Below, piece by piece: positions 39,963-50,600 of a DNA stretch of 64,000 bases (position 1 is its first letter; each line of letters begins with the position of its first letter). The position numbers and the translations under genes were made by a program. Below the pieces are notes generated by a model. The model had not been told where the DNA came from and made no database searches. It saw nothing but the letters and a program-made list of their open reading frames with translations. The stretch is taken from contig OZ025866.1 of assembly GCA_964019425.1 (NCBI GenBank), forward strand, positions 124,001 through 188,000, in the 5' to 3' direction. The DNA comes from Flectonema sp. DT1601 (Eukaryota; Euglenozoa; Diplonemea; Diplonemida; Diplonemidae).

Positions 39963-40912
39963 TTTATTTTCTTAGGCAAGCAGGGCTACTAAAGAAATTT
40001 TATTGTCGATAAGTCTCACAGAAGAAGAAGGAAGAAAAAAGAAGGGGGAAAAAAAAAAAAAAAAGGTCAAAGGCTGCGTAACGAAATAAGCAGCTTTGTA
40101 AAAAATAATAATAATAATAATTACGAGGGTTAGATCAAAAAATCAACTGCAAGGCTACCTTCCCCACAGCAGTATCATTAAAGATTTAGTTGGTTTGTTG
40201 TAAAAAAAAAAAAAGATTTTTTTTTTTTTTTTTTTTTTTTGTGAGGACACCACCACAGGGTTGATTACTTATTTTCTCCATCTGGCCAACCGAGCGATAG
40301 CGCACACCTTTGAGGTGGTGCAAACCCGCAAGAGTGTCTGCCCTATTTTTTTTTTTTTTTTTCCTCCTGTTTCTCCCCTCCCCGACGAAAAAAAAAAAAA
40401 AAAAAAAAAAAAAGAATTTTTTTTTTCACAACAAATAGGTAGTAAGGAGGGAGTAACTTTTTCTATGATTAAATATAAAAGCAACTTGATACTGGCCAAA
40501 GGTTCAGCCAAAACCCGGTTGCAATGAAAAAAGAGACCAACAGTAGGTCTCTCCCCAACAAAAAAAAAAAAAAAAAAAAAAAAAAAATTATTTAATTTCA
40601 CAACAAATCGGTAGTAAGGAAGGAGGCGAAAAAAAAAAATAAGTCAGCCTTAACAGAGCTAAACCAACATAGTAAAAATAAACGAGAACCAACTCATTCT
40701 CATTTACAAGATTAGTAAAAGTGTTATAGGGTAGAGTTTATTATTAAATAACACATGTGGAATACGCAGTTTCCAGGAGCCTCTAAAACTTTATTCTATT
40801 TAATTTTTTTTTTTTTTTTTCTTGATAAATCGAATTCATCAATTGTCTATTTTAAATTAATTAGCAAAGCAAGTCAAGAACTGATGGTGACTACGAAGGG
40901 GGGGTTAACTGT

Positions 40913-41005
40913 TCGAGTTTGTACGTAAAATACAAATGTTTTGTATCATAGACAACATAACGATAATTTAACATTAGTTCTGAGATACAGTTGACTAAAG
41001 GTAAT
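40913..41005. repeat. Dispersed intergenic repeat, family C
   Basis: It shares TTTGTACGTAAAATACAAAT, TTTGTATCATA and ACAACATAACGATAATTT with 6,645-6,715 and 41,815-41,890. A second partial unit (TTTTGTACGTTAAAAATACA) follows at about 41,079-41,105. Confidence 0.8.
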
Positions 41006-41611
41006 GTTAGTGTAGGTATACACTCTGCGAGGGGGTAACTTGATACTAATAAATGAGGGGGGGGGTTAACTATTTTGATTTTGTACGTTAAAAATACAAA
41101 TGTAGTTAGTAGCATTAATGAGAATAAGTAGTTAGTATCATTAATTTTAGAACAGAAAAGTGAGAATAAGAAAAGTAGAGATTAATAAAAGAAAAGTATT
41201 CATTTCCGCAGTTTCCTAACATCAAAAAGGGTAATAGAATATGTAGTTTCAGGAGACTTAATCTTATACTACTTGTCCCGCTCAATTTGAATTTTTGACG
41301 TCTGGTCGTTTCACTATTACAGTCGAGTTATTAGATGAGTCGTCATCCAATTTCCGTTTTACTTTATCTTCGCATACCATCAAAGGTCCTATTCGCAGGT
41401 GTCATTGTAACATCCATATCAGTCTGAGCTTTTAATGGTATCATATGGAAACTATATTCTGTAGTTTGGTACATCTTGTCAAAATGATTGAAAGGGAGTC
41501 TTAAATCCTTTGTGCCTTTAAGAATGTCTCGGATGATCATGGACTCAAATGAGACTAGCGCAACAATAAAGTGAGTCATCCTTGTTTTCGCTTTATGCAG
41601 AATAAATTATC

Positions 41612-41748
41612 AAAGTCCATCAGACCACCGAGTATCGGTTATGTAGACACTCAAAGAGTACCGGGTGGCTCTTCTGAGGGTCCCCAAATACTGCGGTAGG
41701 TAGGAAGAACCTTAATCCCGAGGGGGGGATCATTTTGTTAGTATCAGC
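41612..41748. repeat. Dispersed intergenic repeat, family B
   Basis: Near-identical to 39,827-39,962 in the same orientation, 1.79 kb away. Confidence 0.85.
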
Positions 41749-41814
41749 ACAGGGCATACTAGATCAGGAGATCTAGAAACACTTTGCTTCCACCTTGTCT
41801 GGTATACTACAACT

Positions 41815-41895
41815 GTATTGTATCATAAAAACAACATAAACGATAATTTAACATTAGTTTTTAGATACAGTCGACTAGGTGCAATCGGGAGGGTC
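41815..41895. repeat. Dispersed intergenic repeat, family C
   Basis: Matches the 6.65- and 40.9-kb copies from TGTATTGTATCATAAAAACA to GATACAGTCGACTAGGTG. The last part also matches the 6.7-kb copy (GTGACTAGGTG). Confidence 0.7.
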
Positions 41896-43387
41896 TGATA
41901 GCGTATCAAAGAAAGCATAGATGTGACCATCACGATGACTGCTGCCACAGCTGACTGACCGAAGAAAATAACGAGGTGTGTTGGGTAGAAAGAAATACTT
42001 TTCATGACTAAAAGGTAAGAAGAAAACAACAACTCAAATCATAGCGTTGAGGGTGTGATAAAGGTACGAGAATAACTTTCTTTTTGTATGATTTAAGATT
42101 TTTTTTTTTTTTTTTTTTCAAGGCAGGGAAAATATAAGTGACCCAGAAGTGAACCTCACTCGCCAATCGCTCATAGCGCATACGATCCGCCTTGAAAAAA
42201 GAAATCAAAATAATAATCAACAAAAAGGTGGGGGTACTTTTTTTTTAAGAGCAACAAATACAAAGAGAAAAAAAAAACAGATCAGAAAATAAACAAACAA
42301 AAAATATCCAATGATTGATAATGTTAATAATATAACAAATAATTATCATTTTTTTTTTCTGAACAAAACAAAAAATGCGGGGTGTAGAGTCCCCACAACA
42401 GAGAACAAGAAATAAATTAATCGGCGGCAATAAGAAAAACCGTACACATATTTTATTGTTTTCAGAAATGCAAAATTCACACAACGATCTCGGTATGTGC
42501 CTCCTAGTTATGTTTCGCACGAGAAAAGGCACGCATACTGGTTGGTCTTATACCGAGATGAAGGGTTTTAAAAAAAAAAAAAGAGAGAAAAAAAGAAAAA
42601 AGAAAAAAGAAAAAAAAGGGAATTGGCTTTAGTCGAATATAACAAAGAAATTTGCGTACGAAGCCGTGACTCTGGCTGCTTCCAACGAAACAAAAAAAAA
42701 AAAAAAAAAAAAACAAGGAAGCAACCATTCATATTATAAATATCGCGCTCGTCAAGCACACAAACAGTCAAAATTAAACAACAAGTGTACAATCCTTTCC
42801 AACGTTCTTCACCTCACACTTAGTCGGAATAAACTCATGAAGAAATAAATATCTGTATTGGACCAGAGCTTGACTAAAATAAAAACATTAATTACGACAC
42901 CAGCTGATTAGGTAAACATTTTTGCATAGCTCAGGAGGGGAAGACTGTTTTTGATTAGTTTTCATGCGAATATAAATCTCTTGTATTGTGTCAGAACTCA
43001 GTAATAAAATTAAAAAAAACTCATGACACAAAGTGACTCGGGAGGGAGATATGAATTTTCCATATCTCCGGTAAAAAGAAGAACAAAAATGGAAAAAAAG
43101 AAAGAAAGAAAAAAAATGAACATCGCCATAACCCACAATTAGTCATTTGAGTGATGCCTCACTCAAACACTCTCTGAGAGGTGATGACGAGGCTTGGGTA
43201 CTTTTTTTTTTTTTTTTTTTCACGGTCGCAGGTATGTGCCTTCCTTAGTACAAGATGACACGCATACGGATGAGAAATAAAGAAAATAGAAAAAAAAAAG
43301 AAAAAAAAAAGCTGGAGGAACCTAAACTATCAACCACAGCAATCCAAAGCTAATACATGCCTACAACACAACACATAGACTTGGGTA

Positions 43388-46300
43388 CTATTTGCCTCTT
43401 TTTTTTGAACTTCTAGAAACCCCTTTTGGAAATTGAACTATGTGTTTTTTAGCTCTTTTAATTTGAGTTATTCTGGTCAAGATTGGATCTTCATGTAGAA
43501 AACCTTCTCCACAGAAATAGGCATCGTTGTGACTACTCCACGTGTGTGACTCGACGTCAAACTCCGATGAATCAACGCTATGAGGAGGCAACAAACGAGT
43601 ATGTCTCAGTTGATAAATATGAACAAGTCGGGTCGCAGAGGAAGTCGTCACTTTAATTGAGTCCAAAACTCTAAAAATCGTTCCAATAAAGAGCGATTTA
43701 AAAAGATTCGCATTATGCAATTGTACATCTTCTAACAACGTAGCTGTGAGACACACAACACCAACCTGTTTTGCAGCCACAGCTAACTCCGATGAAAGAG
43801 AAAGACCAGCAGCAAGAAGAACGTTGAATCTCTCACTCTTACCAACATTCCCGTTTACGACTATGTCTGAGCAAATTCCAATTGAGATGTTGTCGATGCT
43901 GGTGTTGACGTCGTATTTTCCGTCTTTGCTACTTTTTCTCGACAACAAATCAACAAACCGAATACTATTGTACAAATGATAAGCATCTTTATGAGTTGCA
44001 CCCCAACTCACAGATATCATGTTACCGCAGGCACTATGAACTGAACCACTGCATCGCGAAGCTGCTGTGGCACACGACGAGATGAGAGCGCTGATAAAGT
44101 GACGTGTTCTGCTAGAAGACATGACAGAATTAAGTGGTTTATAGTCTGCTAGAATGGAAGCAGACGAAGCAGGTGAAGTAGTAAAATGGTCTTGTAAAGA
44201 CTGTGGGATGCTTGTTTCATCATAAACAACACTGTCACTACGGATTGATAAACTCGACCTGTCAACATCTGACAAATCTGTCGAAATTGTTGTTTGCAAC
44301 GGATTTTGAATTGCGTGTAAAAGTTTGAATTTTTTATCTAATTCAGCAGACCTGTCTCGCAGACCATAAGGAACCAACATAGAAACCACTGTAACACCCT
44401 CAATACCTCTTAAGTATAAGTGTGCTGAAGAAACAACGTAATGTCGTCTTTCTCTGGGTAATTTTGAGCTGTTTCTTGAATTCAAAGCAGCCATCACAAC
44501 GTCTGAGACTCCGATACCTCCTCCTACTGCTGCTGCTTCAATTCTTGTTGCTAAGTTGATAGTTGTTCCAAAATAATCAGCCCTTCCGGTAATTATACTT
44601 TCCTCTACTTCTACTTTCCCGTAGTGAATACCAGCTCGTACCCTAAGTCCATTCCAAATACCTTGTTTTGTTGCCAATAAATTAGACATTGGATGCTTCG
44701 TTAATGTGTCTGGCCATGAACAGTTCAGTAATCCGTATTGAACAGTGAATGACCACTCAACTGCTTCCACAGCGCTTTGAAAAGCACATAAAAAGGAATC
44801 GCCGATTGTTTTAACTTCGTATCCTGATACAGAAGATTCAAGATTATGCCTGAGAATCGAATCGTGCATGCTGAGACACTCCCTCATAGTTTTTTGACAA
44901 TATTCCCACAACGGAGACGACGATTCGACGTCAGTGAAGACGACTGCGACATTTCCAGTTGGAGGTTTGTTTCCGCACAGCATCATCCTTGATAAGAAGT
45001 CATCTGAAGTTGTTCCCATATCATCCAATAACAAAACAGATTCACTTGTCGTACTACTTCTGTTACTTTTTATAAAACTCTCATTTAGTAAAGAAGACGG
45101 CATGAATCTTTTATACTCAGTCAACGACCGACACAATCCACTAAAAGCAATGTCAAGAGCAGACACTTCCAACAGTATGTTTGAGGTTGCGTTTTCCATC
45201 CTATTCCTGGTTGGAAATTTTAACTTATTCGCGACATTGCTGATCTCTATGGCCAGCGGTATGAGAGTTACCGAAACAGCTATTGAGACGAGCGCGACGA
45301 CCAATATTCCAAACGAAGAAAAGAACGAACCAAAATAAATTCCTTCTTCGTACGTGTCATTCGATTGAAGCATTATCTCATGCTTCGACGTAATACACAA
45401 AACAATCAGTGTGATGTGATCAAATTGAATTCCTCCTGTTCTAACAATTTGTCTATTAACAAAAAGTGTTCCAGTTTCAGTATTGAGTGTAATCAAATGC
45501 AACGGGTCTGTAGCAGGTAAATACTCACCAGTTGGACTCTTAGCAGTCTCTAACGCAGATACAACCCATGCATGACTCGGTAATACATTGTCTTCTTGGA
45601 TTGTTTCATCTGAACTGAATGTGATCAACCCAGTCTTCGTATCAACTGCTACAATCAACGGTCGTCTGTTTAGCCTTGCATTCATTCGTTGAATCCCATG
45701 TCTAAGGTGTGAATTTGCTTGTAACATCGCCTGATGTGTTGTTAATTTTGATGTTCTGATACCGTCAATAGAAAGAGACACTGAACTGTCTACTGAAGAC
45801 AAGTATAACTGTGCTATCTTACTACTCATTGTTAAGGTGATGTCGTTGGTTGCGGTGTTCACTGTCTCTACGATTGCTATGGTTAAAACCATCAACGAAA
45901 CGGCAACGACAATCGACAATAAGACTGGCATCGGTACGTGTTTTCCCTTTACTTTTAAAGGTGACACACTTTTTCTAACATACGCGAATAATAACAAGAC
46001 TACTAACAACAGCATACTGGCAGAAATCCATGCCATCGACTTCTGAGAAAGAATACACGTAAATGAATATGGAGTGTAAACCTCATCTCCTGAGTAACCA
46101 ACAATAACCTTATACAAATCGTCGTGTAGTGTGGTACCAAGATCGCTTGGCAATGGTACATCATCGAACATTTCTTTAAGTCTACGATAGATGATGTCTT
46201 CACAGACAAGATGAAGATCACCACAACCAGATGTTAACGGCTCTGCAACTGACTCAAAAAACTCCGGATACATTTCTAAAGCTTCGCAAAGAACAGTATG

Positions 46301-47410
46301 CTTTGAACAGTATTGTTTTAAATACAAGTCATTACGTAGTGGATTCCACAATGGTAAGCTCCCTACCATGTCAAATAAGTTAGAACGTGGTAAAGTATGT
46401 TCTGCGTGTAATTCAACAAATTTGTGAGCTGGAGAAACGACGCCAATCCTCATGTGAGCATTTAGCGATACTGTTCGATGTTTTTTTGCTCCAAAACCGT
46501 TTTCAGGTATCGGAGCTGCTTTGATAAGTCCTGGAGTTGAAATTATTTCTAAAAACTGATCAATTTGAACAGATGAAGAAGTCCAAAGAAGAGCTACGGC
46601 TATCTTTCCATTTTGAAGATCACTCAAAGTCTCTGATTGAGTTTGTTGGAATTTTAATAATCCAGAGGTCTTCCAATCTTTTAACATATCGAATGCTAAA
46701 TTAACCGCTGATATATCTGCAGTGATGCTTCTATTCGACGAGACCAACGGTTTACTAGTAAACGATGATAAGAGCGTCGCAGCAGAGCATAACACGTCCG
46801 ACTTGTCTGAGAACGGAATTCCCATCGGAATGTTAAAGAAACCTGTTTCGTTAATACGAAGTAAAGTTTCACTCATTTTTTCCCATGTAGTGGGAAACTC
46901 CTCACCCAAGTAGTCAAAAACTTTTCTGTTATAATAAAAAATTTGCTGATCAGCGTGTTCTGCGATACCAATAACATCATCACCACTGTATGTCAGGTAT
47001 TTCTTGTTTAATAATGATTCAATTTTGTCTTTGTTTTCCAAAGGCATCAAATATTTTGCCAATCCCGAAACCCAACTTGAATCTAAACTAAGAATTTCAA
47101 CTGCTGATAATTTCTTACTGAGGATTTCCTCCACCAGACTGTAAGTATTTCCTGCTAAGTATTTTCCAAATTCCTCTCCTAAGTCTTTTTCTGGTACCAA
47201 GTGAATAGGTGTTCCTAACCTCTTCATTTCCTGCACTGTTGAATTACAACTATTCTCAACTGCCATGTAGTATGTTTGAGGTGATGTGCGAAGTCCATTC
47301 GTCGTTATGTCATCCAAACATCGATTGTTGTCCTCCCGCATGACATCTTCACTTGAAGTGAACGAATGGACCGACAGTCCTACTAAAAGTATGGTCACTA
47401 ATGCCATCAT
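43388..47410 (-). CDS. Receptor-type class III adenylate cyclase with solute-binding-protein ectodomain
   Basis: I start at the Met at 47410 (MMALVTILLVGLSVHSF, a signal peptide), giving 1,340 aa; the frame upstream is poly-Lys. Residues about 30-440 resemble a bacterial-type extracellular solute-binding protein (IFYYNRKVFDYLG, FPTTWEKMSETL, FFNIPMGIPF, QNGKIAVALLWTSS). Membrane segments lie at about 458-478, 494-515 and 697-722, with an extracellular sensor domain between the last two. A class III cyclase domain at about 820-1015 has metal Asp residues in VVFTDVESSSPLWE and IGDSF, and DYFGTTINLATRIE for the ATP-site and transition-state residues. A C-terminal domain (about 1110-1290; GNVGKSERFNVLLAAGLSL) resembles a degenerate second cyclase domain. 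It converts ATP to cAMP at the plasma membrane. The catalytic domain resembles kinetoplastid receptor cyclases. Confidence 0.88.
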   Translation of the reverse strand: MMALVTILLVGLSVHSFTSSEDVMREDNNRCLDDITTNGLRTSPQTYYMAVENSCNSTVQEMKRLGTPIHLVPEKDLGEEFGKYLAGNTYSLVEEILSKKLSAVEILSLDSSWVSGLAKYLMPLENKDKIESLLNKKYLTYSGDDVIGIAEHADQQIFYYNRKVFDYLGEEFPTTWEKMSETLLRINETGFFNIPMGIPFSDKSDVLCSAATLLSSFTSKPLVSSNRSITADISAVNLAFDMLKDWKTSGLLKFQQTQSETLSDLQNGKIAVALLWTSSSVQIDQFLEIISTPGLIKAAPIPENGFGAKKHRTVSLNAHMRIGVVSPAHKFVELHAEHTLPRSNLFDMVGSLPLWNPLRNDLYLKQYCSKHTVLCEALEMYPEFFESVAEPLTSGCGDLHLVCEDIIYRRLKEMFDDVPLPSDLGTTLHDDLYKVIVGYSGDEVYTPYSFTCILSQKSMAWISASMLLLVVLLLFAYVRKSVSPLKVKGKHVPMPVLLSIVVAVSLMVLTIAIVETVNTATNDITLTMSSKIAQLYLSSVDSSVSLSIDGIRTSKLTTHQAMLQANSHLRHGIQRMNARLNRRPLIVAVDTKTGLITFSSDETIQEDNVLPSHAWVVSALETAKSPTGEYLPATDPLHLITLNTETGTLFVNRQIVRTGGIQFDHITLIVLCITSKHEIMLQSNDTYEEGIYFGSFFSSFGILVVALVSIAVSVTLIPLAIEISNVANKLKFPTRNRMENATSNILLEVSALDIAFSGLCRSLTEYKRFMPSSLLNESFIKSNRSSTTSESVLLLDDMGTTSDDFLSRMMLCGNKPPTGNVAVVFTDVESSSPLWEYCQKTMRECLSMHDSILRHNLESSVSGYEVKTIGDSFLCAFQSAVEAVEWSFTVQYGLLNCSWPDTLTKHPMSNLLATKQGIWNGLRVRAGIHYGKVEVEESIITGRADYFGTTINLATRIEAAAVGGGIGVSDVVMAALNSRNSSKLPRERRHYVVSSAHLYLRGIEGVTVVSMLVPYGLRDRSAELDKKFKLLHAIQNPLQTTISTDLSDVDRSSLSIRSDSVVYDETSIPQSLQDHFTTSPASSASILADYKPLNSVMSSSRTRHFISALISSCATAASRCSGSVHSACGNMISVSWGATHKDAYHLYNSIRFVDLLSRKSSKDGKYDVNTSIDNISIGICSDIVVNGNVGKSERFNVLLAAGLSLSSELAVAAKQVGVVCLTATLLEDVQLHNANLFKSLFIGTIFRVLDSIKVTTSSATRLVHIYQLRHTRLLPPHSVDSSEFDVESHTWSSHNDAYFCGEGFLHEDPILTRITQIKRAKKHIVQFPKGVSRSSKKRGK

Positions 47411-47468
47411 TTTTTTTTTTGTTTTTTTGGTTTTTTTGTTGATTTTTTTTTTTTTTCCGACCCAGACT
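47411..47468 (-). promoter_or_regulatory. Splice acceptor plus A-rich leader of the cyclase gene
   Basis: Sense strand: TTTCGCAG (47468-47466 is CAG), TCTGGGTCGG, then about 45 bases of A runs broken by single TC, CC and C, directly followed by ATG. Confidence 0.5.
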
Positions 47469-48300
47469 GCGAAAAATAATAATACTACCACTGAGATCTG
47501 CTTCCTACGGTCGGTTGGTCGGCTACCCAAGACGCTGCGGCAAGAGCAGTGCAATAAACTGAACCCATGGGTCATGATTGGACCCCTCTAAAGGGAAAAA
47601 TACCACAAAAGCTACCATATGAACGTGACATTAATCAAGTACGCAACCACTGTGAAAAAAAAAAAAAGAAACTTACGTTATCCGAAAAAAGATCTACATC
47701 AATAGAAAACAGAAGGGTTGTACACTGAATTACTTGGCAGATTGAAGAACCTACTCATAATTAAACACTAAAAAAGAATGGTAAAACACTAGAAGGTTGC
47801 TGTCTACTTGGATTATCTGTTGCCCGCTATCATTCATCATCATCACGTGTGAGTCCCATCGCCTTGCTGTTTTTCTCATGCCTCCATTCCAGATGTTTTT
47901 GATCCTTGTGCTGGATAGTGAACGTCAATGTGCATCCTTCCTGTGTTGGAGGTCGAATATACCAAATCTGGGCGTAATGTGTTGCCATCTGAGAAGATAT
48001 AAAGATTGCTCCAAGCTGAACAGGCCTGTAGTGAACCTGCCTTCCGAAGCTTGTTCATTTGCTCGTCGTAGTAAAAAGTGACAGAGGGCTCGTTGTCATC
48101 CCACGCGGTGTAGATTGCGATCCATAATTAGATTGTTTGGGTCCTTCGCTGAACTTCGGTGACTTGCTTTTGGTTTTTATGTGACAACCTGTTGGCTTCA
48201 AATTGAAGTTTTCATAGCATTTGTGGATCAATTATTGATTCATTTAGTAACGCGCTCTTGATTAAGGTTTGTGGCGTATGAATTTGATCGCAATTATTCA
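47469..48300. other. Spacer; boundary of the gene array
   Basis: Homopolymers become rarer and GC rises from here on. A minus-strand frame of about 80 codons (about 47,880-48,110; IAIYTAWDDNEPSVTFYYDE then NTGRMHIDVHYPAQG) has protein-like composition but no bounded gene; a 95-codon plus frame covers the same bases. I cannot choose a function. Confidence 0.4.
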
Positions 48301-49446
48301 TCAGATGGTGAGTAATGTCCTTTTAGAGACCCTCTGAGTACAAGTATGGTCAGGTGCTTTTACAACAGAGATCACAACATCAGCTGAATCATCGTATGTC
48401 TTGCTTGCGTTCTTAATGGCGATTTCCATCCTGCGCGCGTTATCCTCGTTCTTGAAGTACAGCTCAGCCTTAAGAGGACTTTCTGCAGTGATTTGTGTTT
48501 TTCCTTTTTTCCCTACCTTTCTATAGTAGATTTTGTGGTCGTAAGCAAAGCACCCCCGTGCCAACTTGAAAACATCCCGCCTCAGCTCAGGGTACTTGAG
48601 ACCCCCAGGGATTGATGCAGATAGCTTGTATGACATGGTTGACATCTTCGCTTGAACATTATTTGCACTCTCACGGTAACTTTCGCTTCGTTCTTCGAGT
48701 TTCTCAATGCTAGCCTCCAGTTTCTGTACTTCTCCACACCAATGCTTATATGTTCTTGATTTGAAATCTCCTTTGTCAACAAGTGTATTCAACCTGCCAG
48801 TAGCTTCCTCAAACTTGACCCTAGCGCTCTTCAGAGCAGCCAAAACATCTGCCCTTTCAGCTAGATCCTGTTTCAGTACTAATTCATCCCAATGTACACG
48901 CTTTACTTCATATTCATCTGATTCATCATCATACCCACTACCTCTTATCTTCTTCTTCTTCTGAAATGATGGCGCTGAGGGAGGACTATTTGAAGTCGCA
49001 TTCGGTTTTTGTTTAGCAGTCGTTTCCTCGTGACTGCTAGAACTGTCGCTGGAGTCTTTTACACTATTTCCCGCAGCATTCTTTGCAGCTTTCTTCGCTG
49101 ATCTGGACCCTTTGCTCTCCATCATTTTTTTTAAAATAGCGAGTCGAGACGGGTGGGGGGATGTATCTGTGAATATATGAAACCACAAATTTATTTACCT
49201 GAACTATGAAATTGTAAACAGCAAAAAAAAATGCATACCTTCCTGTCTTACTTGGCTAGAACTAAAGCTGGTGTTTGATTCACGACCTGCTGACGTCACT
49301 TTGTAGGTATGCTTTAGGTTCCTGTGGAGAAATACAAATTTTAATAATAGTAAGGATATACAGGTAAAGTTACTTCAAGATCTTAATACTACCATATGCA
49401 AGGGGTCCCCTTGTCATCATCACTGATGGATCGCTTGTAATCATAT
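48301..49446 (-). CDS. Spliced coiled-coil protein of unknown function (5' exons not found)
   Basis: Three minus-strand exons join with matching phases: 49446-49393, 49321-49239 and 49166-48301, with introns of 71 and 72 bp (GTAGTA...CTCCACAG and GTATGC...TTCACAG). Splicing restores a split Trp and a split Asp codon. The joined reading is YDYKRSISDDDKGTPCIW, then NLKHTYKVTSAG, then DTSPHPSRLAILKKM and a Lys/Ser-rich stretch, a coiled coil (about 120 residues, VLAALKSARVKFEEATGRLN; VQKLEASIEKLEERSESYRE), and a C-terminal globular region with LKYPELRRDVFKLARGCFAY and KAELYFKNEDNARRMEIAI. The first exon may extend further upstream, since its frame stays open. I do not recognise the family. Lower A/T and richer codon use set it apart from genes left of 47 kb. 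Confidence 0.6.
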
Positions 49447-49500
49447 CTGCTTAAGGTAACACAAACCCTTCCCATGTAGTGGGAAACTCGCTCAGTGTTG

Positions 49501-49866
49501 TTAGTACCTCCTTAGACCAGTTTGAAATTTCCTTCCTAACTGAGCTGGGGATGGGCACCACGTGTTCTGCTGAACGACCCCACGGTTTAATGAATTCGTG
49601 ACCCTACGAAAAAATTTTAGCGCAAACCAGTATTTACCAGGATGTATGTGAGTAATTGCCGAAGCATGTAGGAGGCGACCAGCTAAGCTTTCGATCTTCT
49701 CCGCGGTGATGTTATCGAGGCAAGTATTAAGTATCCTCTTGCGTAGCTTTTCAGCGACGGCAACAGTACACCTAGTATGGTCAAACCTTACACCAAGAAA
49801 GTCGTATTCTTTAGCGAGTTCCTGAGTTTCTTCTTGCTTCCAAGTCACGTTACAACGTCTCGCCAC
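49501..49866 (-). mobile_element. Retroelement reverse-transcriptase relic (DIRS/VIPER-like or similar), broken
   Basis: About 120 codons resemble the end of a reverse transcriptase and its connection to RNase H (YDFLGVRFDHTRCTVAV; KIESLAGRLLHASAITHIHP). The family is judged by eye; tyrosine-recombinase retroelements of the DIRS/VIPER kind or a Ty3-like element are the best fits. No terminal repeats and no other retroelement genes are recognised next to it. It is a fragment and looks broken. Confidence 0.5.
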
Positions 49867-49883
49867 CTCATATATTCTTGCTG

Positions 49884-50098
49884 TTGCCTAAAAAAGAAAG
49901 AAAAACAAAACTGTAGCTGGGATCACTCAGGATCAACAGACTACCAATGCTACCTGTTGTACTTGCTCACTATGGGGGGTGATGCCAAACACCCAGAAGT
50001 ACTAAACTGCTTTCCTTCTTGCTGCCCAGGAGTTTCTGACCAGAACTAATAGAAAATAAAAAGTAGATGGGAAACAATAAAAAGTAAAATGGATATAC
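49884..50098 (+). repeat. Fragment of the palindrome-arm repeat E
   Basis: About 210 bp, from AAAAAGAAAGAAAAACAAAA to AAGTAAAATGGATATA, nearly identical to part of the right arm at about 61.76-61.97 kb. It sits directly beside the retroelement relic. Confidence 0.9.
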
Positions 50099-50600
50099 CT
50101 ACAAAAACCTTTTTTTTTGCAGTTTTCTTTTGGTTGTAGCAACTTTTATTTTATGCTTTTCTAATGTCCCAAAGTTGGTTTATTTTACTTTTTTTTTCTG
50201 CAAGGGAACAGTCCAAAGCATAAGTCCGAACAGCCCTAAGGCCAGTGAACGCACTGATTGTTAGGTATTGTATTCCAGAGAAAGTTTGGTTTGTATCTCC
50301 CGGGTACCCCCCTTGCGATGCTAGCGCAAGAGTCGAGGTGTTATGTATTCCTCTCCGTTGCGCTACTTTATTTTTATTTTATTTTATTTTATTTTATTTA
50401 ATTTGTTAAAAGAAAACAGGTAACTTTACATGAGCATCGGCTCGAACGGCTCTGGCGAAGCGAGTGAACGACTCACACAGGCCCCGCCGATAATTCCAAC
50501 AATGATACCAACACCAATTACAAATGTATCACAATCGACACCGTCAATTGTACTTCAAAAGAATACACAAGTCATTGCTAGTGATGCACTTACACAGGCC
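50099..50600. other. Unassigned sequence
   Basis: Contains CCCGGGTACCCCCCTTGCGA and a 71-codon plus frame with Pro/Thr-rich composition (50,430-50,645). No family is recognised. Confidence 0.4.

Larger units (their letters stand above)
39330..43387. other. 4-kb gene-poor stretch with family B and C repeats
   Basis: Apart from the dispersed repeats annotated separately, the region has dense homopolymers and short frames. A minus-strand segment near 40,310-40,350 (GQTLLRVCTTSK ending AAAG/GTGTGC) resembles an exon. A 71-codon frame at 41,364-41,579 (minus) has normal composition but no recognised family. Confidence 0.4.

Noticed and set aside
46880-49485. A 21-bp identity (TTCCCATGTAGTGGGAAACT plus C) shared by the cyclase gene and 49.46 kb
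   Set aside because: It is short, includes a self-complementary core and lies in unrelated reading contexts; chance is the simplest explanation.
49393-49510. Helicase-like reading of VSHYMGRVCVTLSRY upstream of the spliced coiled-coil gene
   Set aside because: The resemblance to the SF1 ALSR motif is too short, and the 5' boundary of that exon is not fixed.
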